Assembly (NCBI GenBank): GCA_902825945.1
Contig: CADECY010000066.1
Location: 1-40,442 of the forward strand
Source: an uncultured Acidobacteriota bacterium
Lineage (GTDB): Bacteria > Acidobacteriota > Terriglobia > Bryobacterales > Bryobacteraceae
Reading direction: 5' to 3'
Length of the DNA stretch: 40,442 bases
Under the pieces are notes generated by a model. The model searched no databases. It saw only the letters and a program-made list of their open reading frames with translations, and was not told the origin of the DNA. Positions 7,978 to 16,204 of the stretch are shown in pieces (position 1 is the stretch's first letter; each line of letters opens with the position of its first letter). A program made the translations under genes and the position numbers.

Positions 7978-9315
7978 TCAAATCTTCACGGGCCACTCGG
8001 GTGATTCACGCCTCGCCGTACGCAATATGTCTGACATTTGTCGCAAGACTGCCGCGTTTTGGTCGGCTACGTTCCGTGTCTCTCCGATATCGGTGCGCAG
8101 ATCGTAAAGCTCGACCGGCTTCCCTGGGCCCGGCCGAACCGCTTTCCATTCGCCCATCCGAACCGCTTGCGCGAATCCCCGCTCGTGGAACTCCCAATAA
8201 AGGTAGTCGTGCTTCTTCTGCCCCGGCCCACCGAGCAGCGTTGGAACACACGAAATCCCGTCGACGCCCGCCGGAGCGGGTACGCCAGCCAACTCGGAAG
8301 CGGTAGGCAGAAAGTCCCAGAACGCGCAGACGTGATTCGATACTCCGGACCGGATCTTCCCCTTCCACTTCGCCAGAAACGGGACACGAATGCCGCCTTC
8401 GTACAGATCGCGCTTGATCCCGCGCAACGGGCCATTGTCGTCGAAGAAATCCGGATTGTGCCCGCCCTCCCGATGCGGTCCATTGTCGGAGGAAAAAATG
8501 ATCAGCGTGCGATCCGCATGACCCGACCGCTCCACCGCGTCGAGCACTTGGCCCACGTCGCGATCCAGCCTATGGACCATCGCGGCGAAGTTCTTGTCCG
8601 GCGCCGGCCAATCGCGATCGCTGTAAGGTTCGGTCGAAGGGACCTCCATTCCATTCCCCGTGTCGCGTCCGAGTTCGTTATTGGCGTGCGGAATCGTATA
8701 GGCGAGCTCGAGGAAGTAAGGTTGCGAGCCGCCCTTGCCGATGAATCGCAGCGCCCGCTCGGTGAACAGATCGTGGGCGTACTCCGTCTTCTTCGCGCCG
8801 AAGTTGCCGCGCGACAGATAGTCGCTGTCGCCGTCGAGCAAATGCTCCGGATAATAGGTGTGCGCGTGGGTCTGCGAGAAAAATCCGAACCACTCGTCGA
8901 AGCCCTTCCGCGTCGGATAACCGGTCGAGCCCAATTGCCCCAGCGACCATTTGCCGAACAGGCCCGTGCGATAGCCTGCTTTCTTGAGGATTTCGGTAAC
9001 GGTCAGGTCCTGGGAACGCAGCGGAAGGTCCGGGTATTTGTTGCCGCGAGTCCGGCCGTGACCGGTGTGATAGCCGGTCATTAAGGCGCAGCGCGACGGC
9101 GCGCACACGGTCGAACCCGCGTAGGCTTGCGTGAACCGCAGCCCATCCGCCGCCATACGGTCGAGATTCGGTGTCGCGATCTGCTTCTGCCCGTAGCAGC
9201 CGAGGTTTCCATAGCCGAGATCGTCGGCCAGAATGAAGATGATATTCGGCCGCGGCGGCGCCTGCGCCAGAAGCGTGGCGGCCGGGGTTGCGGCGAGGAA
9301 TTCGCGGCGGGTCAT
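7978..9315 (-). CDS. Tat-exported arylsulfatase-type sulfatase
   Basis: A 445-residue member of the alkaline-phosphatase superfamily that should hydrolyse a sulfate ester outside the cytoplasm. The N-terminus has a twin-arginine signal (TRREFL). Metal-binding Asp31-Asp32 follows the N-I-I-F-I-L-A strand. The C-x-P-S-R motif C71-A-P-S-R is the one converted to formylglycine by a maturation enzyme. A second metal site (SSDNGPH) is visible further on. An upstream in-frame start at 9519 would add 68 residues that do not look coding and hide the Tat motif, so I place the start at 9315. It is divergent from ggt. Natural substrate unknown; sulfated polysaccharide is the usual guess. No formylglycine-generating enzyme is nearby. 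Confidence 0.93.
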   Translation of the reverse strand: MTRREFLAATPAATLLAQAPPRPNIIFILADDLGYGNLGCYGQKQIATPNLDRMAADGLRFTQAYAGSTVCAPSRCALMTGYHTGHGRTRGNKYPDLPLRSQDLTVTEILKKAGYRTGLFGKWSLGQLGSTGYPTRKGFDEWFGFFSQTHAHTYYPEHLLDGDSDYLSRGNFGAKKTEYAHDLFTERALRFIGKGGSQPYFLELAYTIPHANNELGRDTGNGMEVPSTEPYSDRDWPAPDKNFAAMVHRLDRDVGQVLDAVERSGHADRTLIIFSSDNGPHREGGHNPDFFDDNGPLRGIKRDLYEGGIRVPFLAKWKGKIRSGVSNHVCAFWDFLPTASELAGVPAPAGVDGISCVPTLLGGPGQKKHDYLYWEFHERGFAQAVRMGEWKAVRPGPGKPVELYDLRTDIGETRNVADQNAAVLRQMSDILRTARRESPEWPVKI

Positions 9316-9394
9316 TGGATCGATGATAGCCCGGCGCGGCGCGGTTCCGGGCGCGGGCAGGAGAATCGCTGCCGGTCCGCCGCTTCCCGCTCGG

Positions 9395-9400
9395 TATACT
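9395..9400 (+). promoter_or_regulatory. -10-like hexamer of ggt
   Basis: TATACT lies 12 bases before the ATG at 9413. No Shine-Dalgarno is present, which again suggests a very short leader. Confidence 0.45.
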
Positions 9401-9412
9401 ACAGAGACGCCC

Positions 9413-11125
9413 ATGCGACTCGCGTTGATCGCCGCGCTTTCCATGACTCCCACCGCATTCTCACAGGACCGCTGGCAGGCCCGCAGCGTCGTCATCTCCG
9501 AGCGTGGCGTCGTCGCCACCAGTCAGACTCTCGCGTCGCAAGCAGGCGCGCAGGTACTCGCACGTGGCGGGTCGGCAATCGATGCCGCCATCGCGGCCAA
9601 CGCCGCGCTCGGTGTGGTCGAGCCGATGATGAACGGCATTGGTGGCGACCTGTTCGTGATCCACCGGGAAGGAAAGACGGGTAAGCTCACCGGACTCAAC
9701 GCCAGCGGCTGGTCTCCGAAAGCGTTGACCGTCGATGCGGTGAAGAAGTCCGGCAACTACTCGATGCCGAACGACGGAATCCATTCGGTGACGGTCCCGG
9801 GCTGCGTCGATGGCTGGGAGAAACTTCACAAAAAGTTCGGGAAGCTGCCATGGTCAGACCTGTTCCAGCCCGCGATACACTTTGCGCGGAAGGGATTCCC
9901 GGTCACCGAGTTGATTCAGGGATCGTGGCAAGGCGCGCTCTCGAAGCTGCACGGCGATCGCAACGCGCAACGCGTCTATCTGCTCGATGGGCGAGCGCCG
10001 AGGGTAGGCGAGGTCTTCAAGAATCCGGAACTCGGAAAGGCACTCGATCTGATCTCGACAGGCGGCGCCGATGCCTTCTATCGCGGTCCAATCGCCAAGG
10101 CGATTCTCGCGACTTCGAAGCGCCTCAACGGTACGATGTCGGCGGAAGATTTGGCCGCGTTCGAGTCGGAATGGAATGAGCCGATCGCCACCGGCTATCG
10201 CGGATGGAAGGTCTACGAGTTGCCGCCGAACGGGCAGGGAATGGCCGCGCTCGAAATGCTCAATATCATGGAACGCTCGCCACTCGGCGACTACGAGCCG
10301 TTTTCAGCGGACGCGTTCCATCGCAAGATCGAAGCGCAGAAGCTCGCTTACACGGACTTGGCGCGCTACCTCGGCGATCCGAAGTTCAGCCCGATTCCCG
10401 TGAAGGAACTGATCTCGAAGGAATACGCCAAGACGCGCGCCGGACTGATCGACACCGAGCGGGCCGGCTGCTCGGTGACTCACGGCAATCCAATTCCCTC
10501 TACTGGCGACACCATCTATATGAGCGCCGCCGACAAGGACGGCAACGTCGTGTCGCTCATCCAAAGCATTTATCTGAGTTTCGGATCCGGCATCGTCGTC
10601 GACGATTACGGATTCCACCTGCATAATCGCGGTGGACTGTTCGTGCTCGATGCCGGCCATCCGAACGAGTTGAAGCCGCGTAAGCGCCCGTTCCATACGA
10701 TCATTCCCGGCTACATGGAAAAGGATAATCTCCATATCGGCTTCGGCATCATGGGCGGGCTGAATCAAGCGCAGGCGCACGCGCAATTCGTCTCCTACAT
10801 CGCGGATCACGGCTTCAACATCCAGGCCGCGCTCGAAGCGCCGCGATTCACCAAGTTGAACTTCTCCGGTTGCGACGTGATGTTCGAGGACCGGATTCCG
10901 GCGGCGGCGCATGAAGCGCTGAAAGGCAAGGGCCATTTCGTGCAAATGCAAGGGCCGTTCTCCTCGTGGATGGGCGGCGGTCAGGCGGTGATGCACGATT
11001 CCAAGGCGAAGGTGAACCATGGGGCTTCCGATCCGCGCAAGGATGGCGCGGCGATCCCCGAGCCTGAGCGGTTCTGGAGTGATGCGAAACCGGCAGGCGC
11101 CGGGACGCGTCAGAACCAGAGGTGA
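9413..11125 (+). CDS. ggt: Gamma-glutamyltransferase family protein
   Basis: A 570-residue N-terminal-nucleophile hydrolase of the GGT family, which cleaves gamma-glutamyl bonds such as that of glutathione. The N-terminus has a short signal peptide (LALIAALSMTPTAFSQ). The family N-terminal region with A-S-x-A-G-x-x-V-L-A-R-G-G-S-A-I-D-A-A is clear. The nucleophile should be Thr367 in STGDTIY, where the precursor self-cleaves. The GDTIY form differs from the classic TTH form and is closer to YwrD-like homologues, so the substrate may not be glutathione. The C-terminal small subunit (about 200 residues) is complete. An in-frame extension upstream to 9233 is ignored because it would cross the divergent sulfatase promoter. 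The stop overlaps the next start by four bases. Confidence 0.93.
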   Translation: MRLALIAALSMTPTAFSQDRWQARSVVISERGVVATSQTLASQAGAQVLARGGSAIDAAIAANAALGVVEPMMNGIGGDLFVIHREGKTGKLTGLNASGWSPKALTVDAVKKSGNYSMPNDGIHSVTVPGCVDGWEKLHKKFGKLPWSDLFQPAIHFARKGFPVTELIQGSWQGALSKLHGDRNAQRVYLLDGRAPRVGEVFKNPELGKALDLISTGGADAFYRGPIAKAILATSKRLNGTMSAEDLAAFESEWNEPIATGYRGWKVYELPPNGQGMAALEMLNIMERSPLGDYEPFSADAFHRKIEAQKLAYTDLARYLGDPKFSPIPVKELISKEYAKTRAGLIDTERAGCSVTHGNPIPSTGDTIYMSAADKDGNVVSLIQSIYLSFGSGIVVDDYGFHLHNRGGLFVLDAGHPNELKPRKRPFHTIIPGYMEKDNLHIGFGIMGGLNQAQAHAQFVSYIADHGFNIQAALEAPRFTKLNFSGCDVMFEDRIPAAAHEALKGKGHFVQMQGPFSSWMGGGQAVMHDSKAKVNHGASDPRKDGAAIPEPERFWSDAKPAGAGTRQNQR

Positions 11126-11907
11126 GGTGTTTGTTCGCTCTTCTCCTCGCGGCCATGTTCGCGGCTGCGCAGGAGTCCGAATCGTTGCGGCCGGAGACCG
11201 CCGAAGCCTTTCGCCACTACGTGCAGAAGCGCGAAGCCGAAATGGACGCGCGCCGGATTCGGGGCGGGCGTTTTCTGTGGGTGGATGACGACGCCGATCG
11301 GAAGGCGATGGTCAAGTCCGGCGAGATCGCGGTCGAGGCGTTCTCGGGCAAGGGCGCCACGGAGGTGAAAGGCGGGATGATCCATGATTGGATCGGCGCC
11401 GGATTCATGAGCGGCGCGACGCTCGCGCAGGTGGTCGCGATGGTGCAGAACTACGATGACCACAAGAACGTGTATCAGCCCGAGGTGATCGATTCAAAAC
11501 TGCGCGATAAGAATGGAAACCGCTACAAGGTCCATCTGCGTCTGCTCAAGAAGAAGGTTATCACGGTGGTCTTGAACACCGAGCACGACGTGGAGTATTT
11601 TCCCCTCGGGCCGAAGCGCACCCACTCCCGCTCCTACACGACCCGCATCGCCGAGGTGGACGATCCGGGAACGGCGAAGGAGAAAGAGCGTCCGCTCAGC
11701 GAGAGCCACGGTTTCCTGTGGCGCCTGAATTCCTACTGGCGCTTCGAGGAGCGCGACGGCGGTGTCTACATCGAGTGCGAGGCAATCTCACTGACCCGCG
11801 GCGTACCGTTCGGACTCGGGATGGTGGTGATGCCGGTCATTCGGGATCTGCCGCGGGAATCGCTGCGCCGCACGCTCGAGGCGACCCGTGATGGCCTGAA
11901 CCGCTAG
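11122..11907 (+). CDS. Exported hypothetical protein, possible SRPBCC/START-like fold
   Basis: A 261-residue protein with an N-terminal signal peptide (CLFALLLAAMFAAAQ). It starts with GTG at 11122, overlapping the ggt stop in GTGA, so it is co-translated with ggt. The C-terminal two thirds has alternating strands, then an amphipathic C-terminal helix ending in L-R-R-T-L-E-A-T-R-D-G-L. This pattern, with the FEERDGGVYIECE and SLTRGVPFGLG segments before the last helix, resembles helix-grip lipid-binding proteins. That assignment is by shape only. No catalytic motif is seen. Confidence 0.8.
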   Translation: MRCLFALLLAAMFAAAQESESLRPETAEAFRHYVQKREAEMDARRIRGGRFLWVDDDADRKAMVKSGEIAVEAFSGKGATEVKGGMIHDWIGAGFMSGATLAQVVAMVQNYDDHKNVYQPEVIDSKLRDKNGNRYKVHLRLLKKKVITVVLNTEHDVEYFPLGPKRTHSRSYTTRIAEVDDPGTAKEKERPLSESHGFLWRLNSYWRFEERDGGVYIECEAISLTRGVPFGLGMVVMPVIRDLPRESLRRTLEATRDGLNR

Positions 11908-11922
11908 AATAGAAGACTCGCT

Positions 11923-13026
11923 TTGATTAATAGACTGGTCACTGAAAATCTGAAGCACCGGCCCATCCGGACCTTGCTGAGCATCATGGGAATCGGCAGC
12001 GGCGCCGTGATGATCCTGACGCTGGTGGGCATGAGCCAGGGAATCCTGAGCGAATCGCAGCGGCGGGCTCGCGGCGTGGGCGCCGACATCTGGATCAGGC
12101 CGCCGGGAAGTTCGATGATGAGCTTGAGCGGCGCGATCATGCCCGCCAAGATGACCGAGTTCTTCGCCAAGGAGCCGGGCGTCGCCGCCGCGACCGGCAG
12201 CCTCGTCGAGGGCGCGGGCGCCCTCGAAAGTGTGCAAGGCATCGACCTCGAAGGATTCTCGCGCATCAGCGGCGGGTTGCGGTTCATCCGTGGCGGACCC
12301 TTCCAAGGGCCGGACGATATCATCGTCGACGAGCGCTACGCCACACAGAAAAGACTGAAGGTTGGTGGCCCGCTGAAAGGGATCTTGAATCGCGAGTGGC
12401 GCGTGTGCGGAATCGTCGAATCCGGCAAACTGAGCCGCCTGTTCCTTCCGGTTGGCCGCGTTCAGGAACTCACTGGGAAGACCGACAAGATCTCGCAGAT
12501 CTTCATCAAGCTCGAGGATACGTCGAAAACCGACGAGACCGTTGCGCGGTGGAAGGCGAATCCCGCGCTCGAGGGCTACGGAATCTTCTCGATTCAGGAG
12601 TACACGTCGCTGTGGTCGATCGAGCGCGTACCCGCGCTGAAGCCTTTCATTTACGTCGTGGTGCTCGTCGCCGTGCTGGCCGCGTTCAGCTTCGTGCTGC
12701 TCTCGATGTACACGGCGGTGCTCGAGCGCACGCGCGAGATCGGAATTCTGAAGTCGCTTGGTGCGCAGCCCGCCTACATCCTGGGTCTCCTGCTGCGCGA
12801 ATCGGCGATCCTCGGACTTTGCGGCGCGGTGCTCGGAATCCTGATGTCGTTCGGCACGCGCTGGCTGATCATGGAGTTCGCAGATCCGATGCTGGTGGTC
12901 CACATCGTGCCGGAATGGTGGGGCTGGGTGACGGTGCTATCCGTCGGCGGAGCGATTCTCGGAACCGCCTATCCGGCATGGAAGGCCGTGCGGCAGGACA
13001 CGCTCGAGGCGCTGTCGTATGACTAG
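11923..13026 (+). CDS. ABC transporter permease, MacB/FtsX type
   Basis: A 367-residue inner-membrane permease with one N-terminal transmembrane segment (about residues 17-38), a large periplasmic domain (about 40-235) and three C-terminal segments (about 243-360). It carries the FtsX-family sequence L-E-R-T-R-E-I-G-I-L-K-S-L-G-A before the third segment. This is the layout of LolC/E and MacB-like proteins, which pull on substrates mechanically rather than transporting them through a channel. The start is TTG at 11923. A TAGAAT hexamer (11905-11910) lies 12 bases upstream. The gene overlaps the ATPase gene by eight bases. No membrane-fusion protein or outer-membrane factor is adjacent, so lipoprotein or envelope handling is more likely than tripartite efflux. 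Confidence 0.92.
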   Translation: MINRLVTENLKHRPIRTLLSIMGIGSGAVMILTLVGMSQGILSESQRRARGVGADIWIRPPGSSMMSLSGAIMPAKMTEFFAKEPGVAAATGSLVEGAGALESVQGIDLEGFSRISGGLRFIRGGPFQGPDDIIVDERYATQKRLKVGGPLKGILNREWRVCGIVESGKLSRLFLPVGRVQELTGKTDKISQIFIKLEDTSKTDETVARWKANPALEGYGIFSIQEYTSLWSIERVPALKPFIYVVVLVAVLAAFSFVLLSMYTAVLERTREIGILKSLGAQPAYILGLLLRESAILGLCGAVLGILMSFGTRWLIMEFADPMLVVHIVPEWWGWVTVLSVGGAILGTAYPAWKAVRQDTLEALSYD

Positions 13027-13705
13027 CTCGAACGGCCAGCACATCATCTCAGTCCGTGGACTGCGCAAAGTTTATCGGGTCGGCGATGTCAACGTGGAAG
13101 CGTTGCGCGGCGTCGATATCGACATCGACCGCGGCGAGTTCGTCGCCATCATTGGGCCTTCCGGATCCGGCAAGTCGACGCTGTTCCACGTCCTCGGCGG
13201 ATTGACGCCGCCGTCGTCCGGCAGCGTCGTGATCGATGGCGTCGATCTGGCGTCGTTGAGCGAGGGCGGCCGCACGAGCCTTCGCGGTACCAAGGTCGGG
13301 TTCGTTTTCCAGAAGTACAACCTGCTGCCGACGCTGTCGGCGCGCGACAATATCGCGATTGCGTGCGACATTGCCCGCAAGCCGCTCGAGACCAACGCTG
13401 AGTTCGGAGAGGCGTTGAAGCTGCTTGGAATCGAGCAGCGGCTCGATCACAAGCCGCGTGCGTTGTCGGGCGGCGAGCAGCAGCGCGTTGCGATCGCGCG
13501 GGCGATTGTCAATCACCCGGCGATTCTGTTGGCCGACGAGCCGACGGGCAATCTCGACACCCAAAACTCAGACGCCGTACTCGGCTTGATGCGCGATCTC
13601 AATCGCCGTCTCGGGCAGACAATCCTCATGATCACCCACGATCCAGAGGCGGCCGCCTTCGCCGATCGCGTGGTCAAGATGCGCGACGGACGCGTCGTCG
13701 GGTAG
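13019..13705 (+). CDS. ABC transporter ATP-binding protein, LolD/MacB type
   Basis: The 228-residue ATPase is the partner of the overlapping permease. Walker A is GPSGSGKST (46-54), Q-loop Q98, signature LSGGEQ (149-154), Walker B ILLADEP (169-175) and switch His207. The extended DEPTGNLD typical of LolD/MacB/FtsE proteins is present. As the permease is single, a homodimeric permease with two copies of this subunit is expected. The downstream phosphoesterase starts four bases after the stop, so the three genes form one transcription unit. Confidence 0.95.
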   Translation: MTSSNGQHIISVRGLRKVYRVGDVNVEALRGVDIDIDRGEFVAIIGPSGSGKSTLFHVLGGLTPPSSGSVVIDGVDLASLSEGGRTSLRGTKVGFVFQKYNLLPTLSARDNIAIACDIARKPLETNAEFGEALKLLGIEQRLDHKPRALSGGEQQRVAIARAIVNHPAILLADEPTGNLDTQNSDAVLGLMRDLNRRLGQTILMITHDPEAAAFADRVVKMRDGRVVG

Positions 13706-13709
13706 AACC

Positions 13710-14510
13710 ATGCCCCGCGTGGCCTGGCTCACCGATGTTCATCTGAACTTCGTCGCGCGGCGCGCTGTCGATGAGCTGCTCGCCATTGTCGCGAGCCACG
13801 GTCCCGACGCGGTGGTGGTGACCGGCGACATCGCCGAGGCCCAATCGTTCCGCGGCATGTTGCTCAGGATGGCCGAGGCTTGGCAAAGGCCTATCTACTT
13901 CGTGCTCGGCAATCACGACTTCTACTTCGGCACGATCGAAGGCGCGCGGGAAACCGCGCGTTTGGCTTGCCGGCAATCGCCTTGGCTGCACTGGCTGCCG
14001 GAGATGGATGCCGTGGAACTGTCGCCGCGCACCGCGCTCGTGGGGCACGATGGCTGGGGCGATGGCCGCGTGGGTGATCATGCGCATTCGCGGGTCCGGC
14101 TGAACGACTTCGAACTGATCGGCGAACTGACCGGCCTGAGCGGAGCGCGCCAGTTCCGCAAACTGAACGAACTCGGCGACCAGGCGCGTGCTCATTTCGA
14201 ACGTGTACTGCCGCCGGCGGTGGAGCGATACCAGCACGTGGTCGTCGCCACGCACGTTCCGCCATTTCGCGAAGCGACGTGGCACCAGGGCAGGATCTCG
14301 GATCCGGATTGGACGCCCTTCTTCACTTGCCAGGCCTCCGGCGAAGCGATCCGCGCCGCTTTCGAAAAGCGGCCCGAATGCACCGGGCTGGTCCTGTGCG
14401 GGCATACACATGGAGCCGGTGAGGCCGATATCCTCGACAACCTGCATGTCTCGACCGGCGGTGCCGAGTACTATCGGCCTGCCCTGCAGCGGATCGTCGA
14501 GGTCCCGTGA
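13710..14510 (+). CDS. Calcineurin-like metallophosphoesterase
   Basis: The 266-residue product has the full dimetal motif set: D9-x-H11, G39-D40, G-N68-H69-D70, His182 in ATHVPPF, and G-H232-T-H234. It is expected to be a soluble phosphomono- or diesterase; no signal peptide is seen, so it should act in the cytoplasm. The substrate cannot be told. It begins four bases after the ABC ATPase and is probably translated from the same message. It ends three bases from the convergent esterase/5'-nucleotidase-C fusion gene. Confidence 0.9.
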   Translation: MPRVAWLTDVHLNFVARRAVDELLAIVASHGPDAVVVTGDIAEAQSFRGMLLRMAEAWQRPIYFVLGNHDFYFGTIEGARETARLACRQSPWLHWLPEMDAVELSPRTALVGHDGWGDGRVGDHAHSRVRLNDFELIGELTGLSGARQFRKLNELGDQARAHFERVLPPAVERYQHVVVATHVPPFREATWHQGRISDPDWTPFFTCQASGEAIRAAFEKRPECTGLVLCGHTHGAGEADILDNLHVSTGGAEYYRPALQRIVEVP

Positions 14511-14513
14511 CCT

Positions 14514-16139
14514 CTACTCGCCCTTGGCGTTGACGACGCGCCCTTCCTTACGAGCCTCGATCTTGCCGCTCCGCGCCGCGTGTCCGTAGAGCGCCAGGGT
14601 GAATGGCGTGGGTGTCGTCGTATAGTCGAGTTTGCGGAACCGCCCGGCAAGCAGCATCGTCTCCCGCTCGACCACCTGACCTTCGAGCGTCACCGTGTAC
14701 ACGCGCTCGGGCTCGAGATCGTGGGCAACGATCTTCGACCCGGTGTCCTTTGAAGCGTCGAACGTGTACTTCATTCCGGACACTTGCACGAGACGGCTCG
14801 CGCCCGGTGAATCGATCCGAGTGGGTTGGTTCTTCTTCGGGTGCGGCACGTTGTCGTCGAGAATCGCGATGATGTCGAGGCCCTTGAGCTTGACCGTCAC
14901 GAGATGCTGGTCGAACGGACGGCTGCACTGGATGAGGTCCACAATGTCGACCGTGCCCTCCGGGATCGGCAGTCCGCGATAGGCCCAGCCGCCCCAGAGC
15001 GCGATGTCGGCACCGGTGGCCGCGCGCATCGCGTCGGTGATCCAATTGGCGAGCCGCTTCTCGGTTCCGAGCATGTCGAGCTTCTCCGTCGCGCGTGCTA
15101 CCGGATGTTTGCGCCAAGAGGTGAGTGAACGTTCGGGTTTCGGTTCGAGCGCGGCGGTCCAGCCGGCTGTGAGGCGCAGTTGCTGGTTGCCGGGAATCGG
15201 CAGAGTCCAAACCACGCGGCCGTTGACGGTGATGTAGAGTCCGCGGGTGGTGTCCTGGAAGTAGTATTGCGGAATGAACGTGAACTCAGCCACGTTCGAC
15301 ACTTCGAAGTGAACGCGGTTGCCGCCCGGCGATTCGCCTTGGATCCACGCGATCCGGCCCGGCTGAGCGATCTTTTCGATGACGGTCCAGTGCGCCGCGC
15401 CGTGCATCGGGGTGTCCGTCTCGAAGTAGAAGCGGCGCGGATTCGGGTCGCGCCGGTGCTGGAGCAGCCATGCGAGCACACGGTCGAAGTCCTTCACCGG
15501 ACCACTGTGGCCCTCCCCCGGTATCGCCTCGGAGATCACCGGAGCTCCGAATTTGCGCATCCGCTCGACGCCCGCGGCGACGCCGCGATGGTAGAACTCG
15601 GCGTCCGCCGCACCGCCGATCCAGAGGAAGGGAATCGATGCCGCGTTACGGGCGATCGAAGGGAAGCTGTAGGCGGCGGCGAGCGGCGCGACCGCCGCGA
15701 AGAGATCCGGGTGGCGCATCGCGAGATAGGCGGCGCCGGTTCCGCCCATCGAATGTCCCGTGAGGTAGATCCGATCCTCGTCGATCTTGTATCGCCGCTG
15801 GACATCGGCGAGTACCTGAAATACGTCGTTTTCGCCGATGCCACGATATTCGGTGACGCCGCGCCCGAGTGGACTGACGACGATCGCGCCGTGCTTCTCC
15901 GCCGCGGCCTTCAATGGCCCGTGCTGATAGGTGGCGTCGTCGAAGATCGTGTTCTCATTGCCGCCCGTTCCGTGCATCGCGACGACGAGCGGCATGGGGG
16001 AACCGTTGTAGCTCGATGGAACGAAAAGGCGATACGGCTGATCGGTGTTGTCGATCTCCGAGCGATAGCTCAGGCGGAGATCCTGGCCGGCGGAGAGCAA
16101 TCCTGCCATCGCGACGAGGGCCCAAGGGCGGAGCGGCAT
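14514..16139 (-). CDS. Exported CE1/LpqC-type esterase fused to a 5'-nucleotidase C-terminal domain
   Basis: The 541-residue protein has a signal peptide (about residues 1-17). An alpha/beta-hydrolase domain follows (about 20-230) with nucleophile elbow G128-H-S130-M-G, an oxyanion region MHGTGG (55-60), Asp179 as possible acid and His211 in GEGHSGP. A middle beta-rich segment covers about 235-340. From about 350 to 500 the sequence fits the 5'-nucleotidase C-terminal domain: a strand of the form L-A-N-W-I-T-D-A-M-R-A-A-T-G-A-D-I-A-L at 363-381, then L-P-I-P-E-G and the D-x-x-x-x-x-R-P-F-D-x-x-L-V-T-V segment. The metallophosphatase half that normally precedes this domain is absent. I start at the ATG at 16139, with TAAGAT seven bases upstream. 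A start seven codons earlier is also in frame. The esterase call is firm; the C-terminal domain is likely. Confidence 0.85.
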   Translation of the reverse strand: MPLRPWALVAMAGLLSAGQDLRLSYRSEIDNTDQPYRLFVPSSYNGSPMPLVVAMHGTGGNENTIFDDATYQHGPLKAAAEKHGAIVVSPLGRGVTEYRGIGENDVFQVLADVQRRYKIDEDRIYLTGHSMGGTGAAYLAMRHPDLFAAVAPLAAAYSFPSIARNAASIPFLWIGGAADAEFYHRGVAAGVERMRKFGAPVISEAIPGEGHSGPVKDFDRVLAWLLQHRRDPNPRRFYFETDTPMHGAAHWTVIEKIAQPGRIAWIQGESPGGNRVHFEVSNVAEFTFIPQYYFQDTTRGLYITVNGRVVWTLPIPGNQQLRLTAGWTAALEPKPERSLTSWRKHPVARATEKLDMLGTEKRLANWITDAMRAATGADIALWGGWAYRGLPIPEGTVDIVDLIQCSRPFDQHLVTVKLKGLDIIAILDDNVPHPKKNQPTRIDSPGASRLVQVSGMKYTFDASKDTGSKIVAHDLEPERVYTVTLEGQVVERETMLLAGRFRKLDYTTTPTPFTLALYGHAARSGKIEARKEGRVVNAKGE

Positions 16140-16146
16140 GGAGACA

Positions 16147-16152
16147 ATCTTA
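16147..16152 (-). promoter_or_regulatory. -10-like hexamer of the esterase fusion gene
   Basis: Read leftward it is TAAGAT, seven bases before the ATG at 16139, compatible with a leaderless message. It shares the 65-bp divergent gap with the VWFA gene promoter. Confidence 0.4.
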
Positions 16153-16191
16153 CTGCACACGGGCTGTATCCCATTCGTGCGCCGGCGCGTC

Positions 16192-16197
16192 TATCGT
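16192..16197 (+). promoter_or_regulatory. -10-like hexamer of the VWFA-domain gene
   Basis: TATCGT lies seven bases before the ATG at 16205. No Shine-Dalgarno is visible. Confidence 0.3.
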
Positions 16198-16204
16198 GGT
16201 AGTG

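Noticed and set aside
9316..9519. N-terminal extension of the sulfatase to 9519
   Set aside because: Would add 68 residues without homology, bury the twin-arginine signal and cover the ggt promoter.
11788..12903. Leftward 371-codon frame opposite the ABC permease
   Set aside because: His/Gln/Asp-rich antisense frame typical of GC-rich genes; the rightward permease has clear FtsX features.
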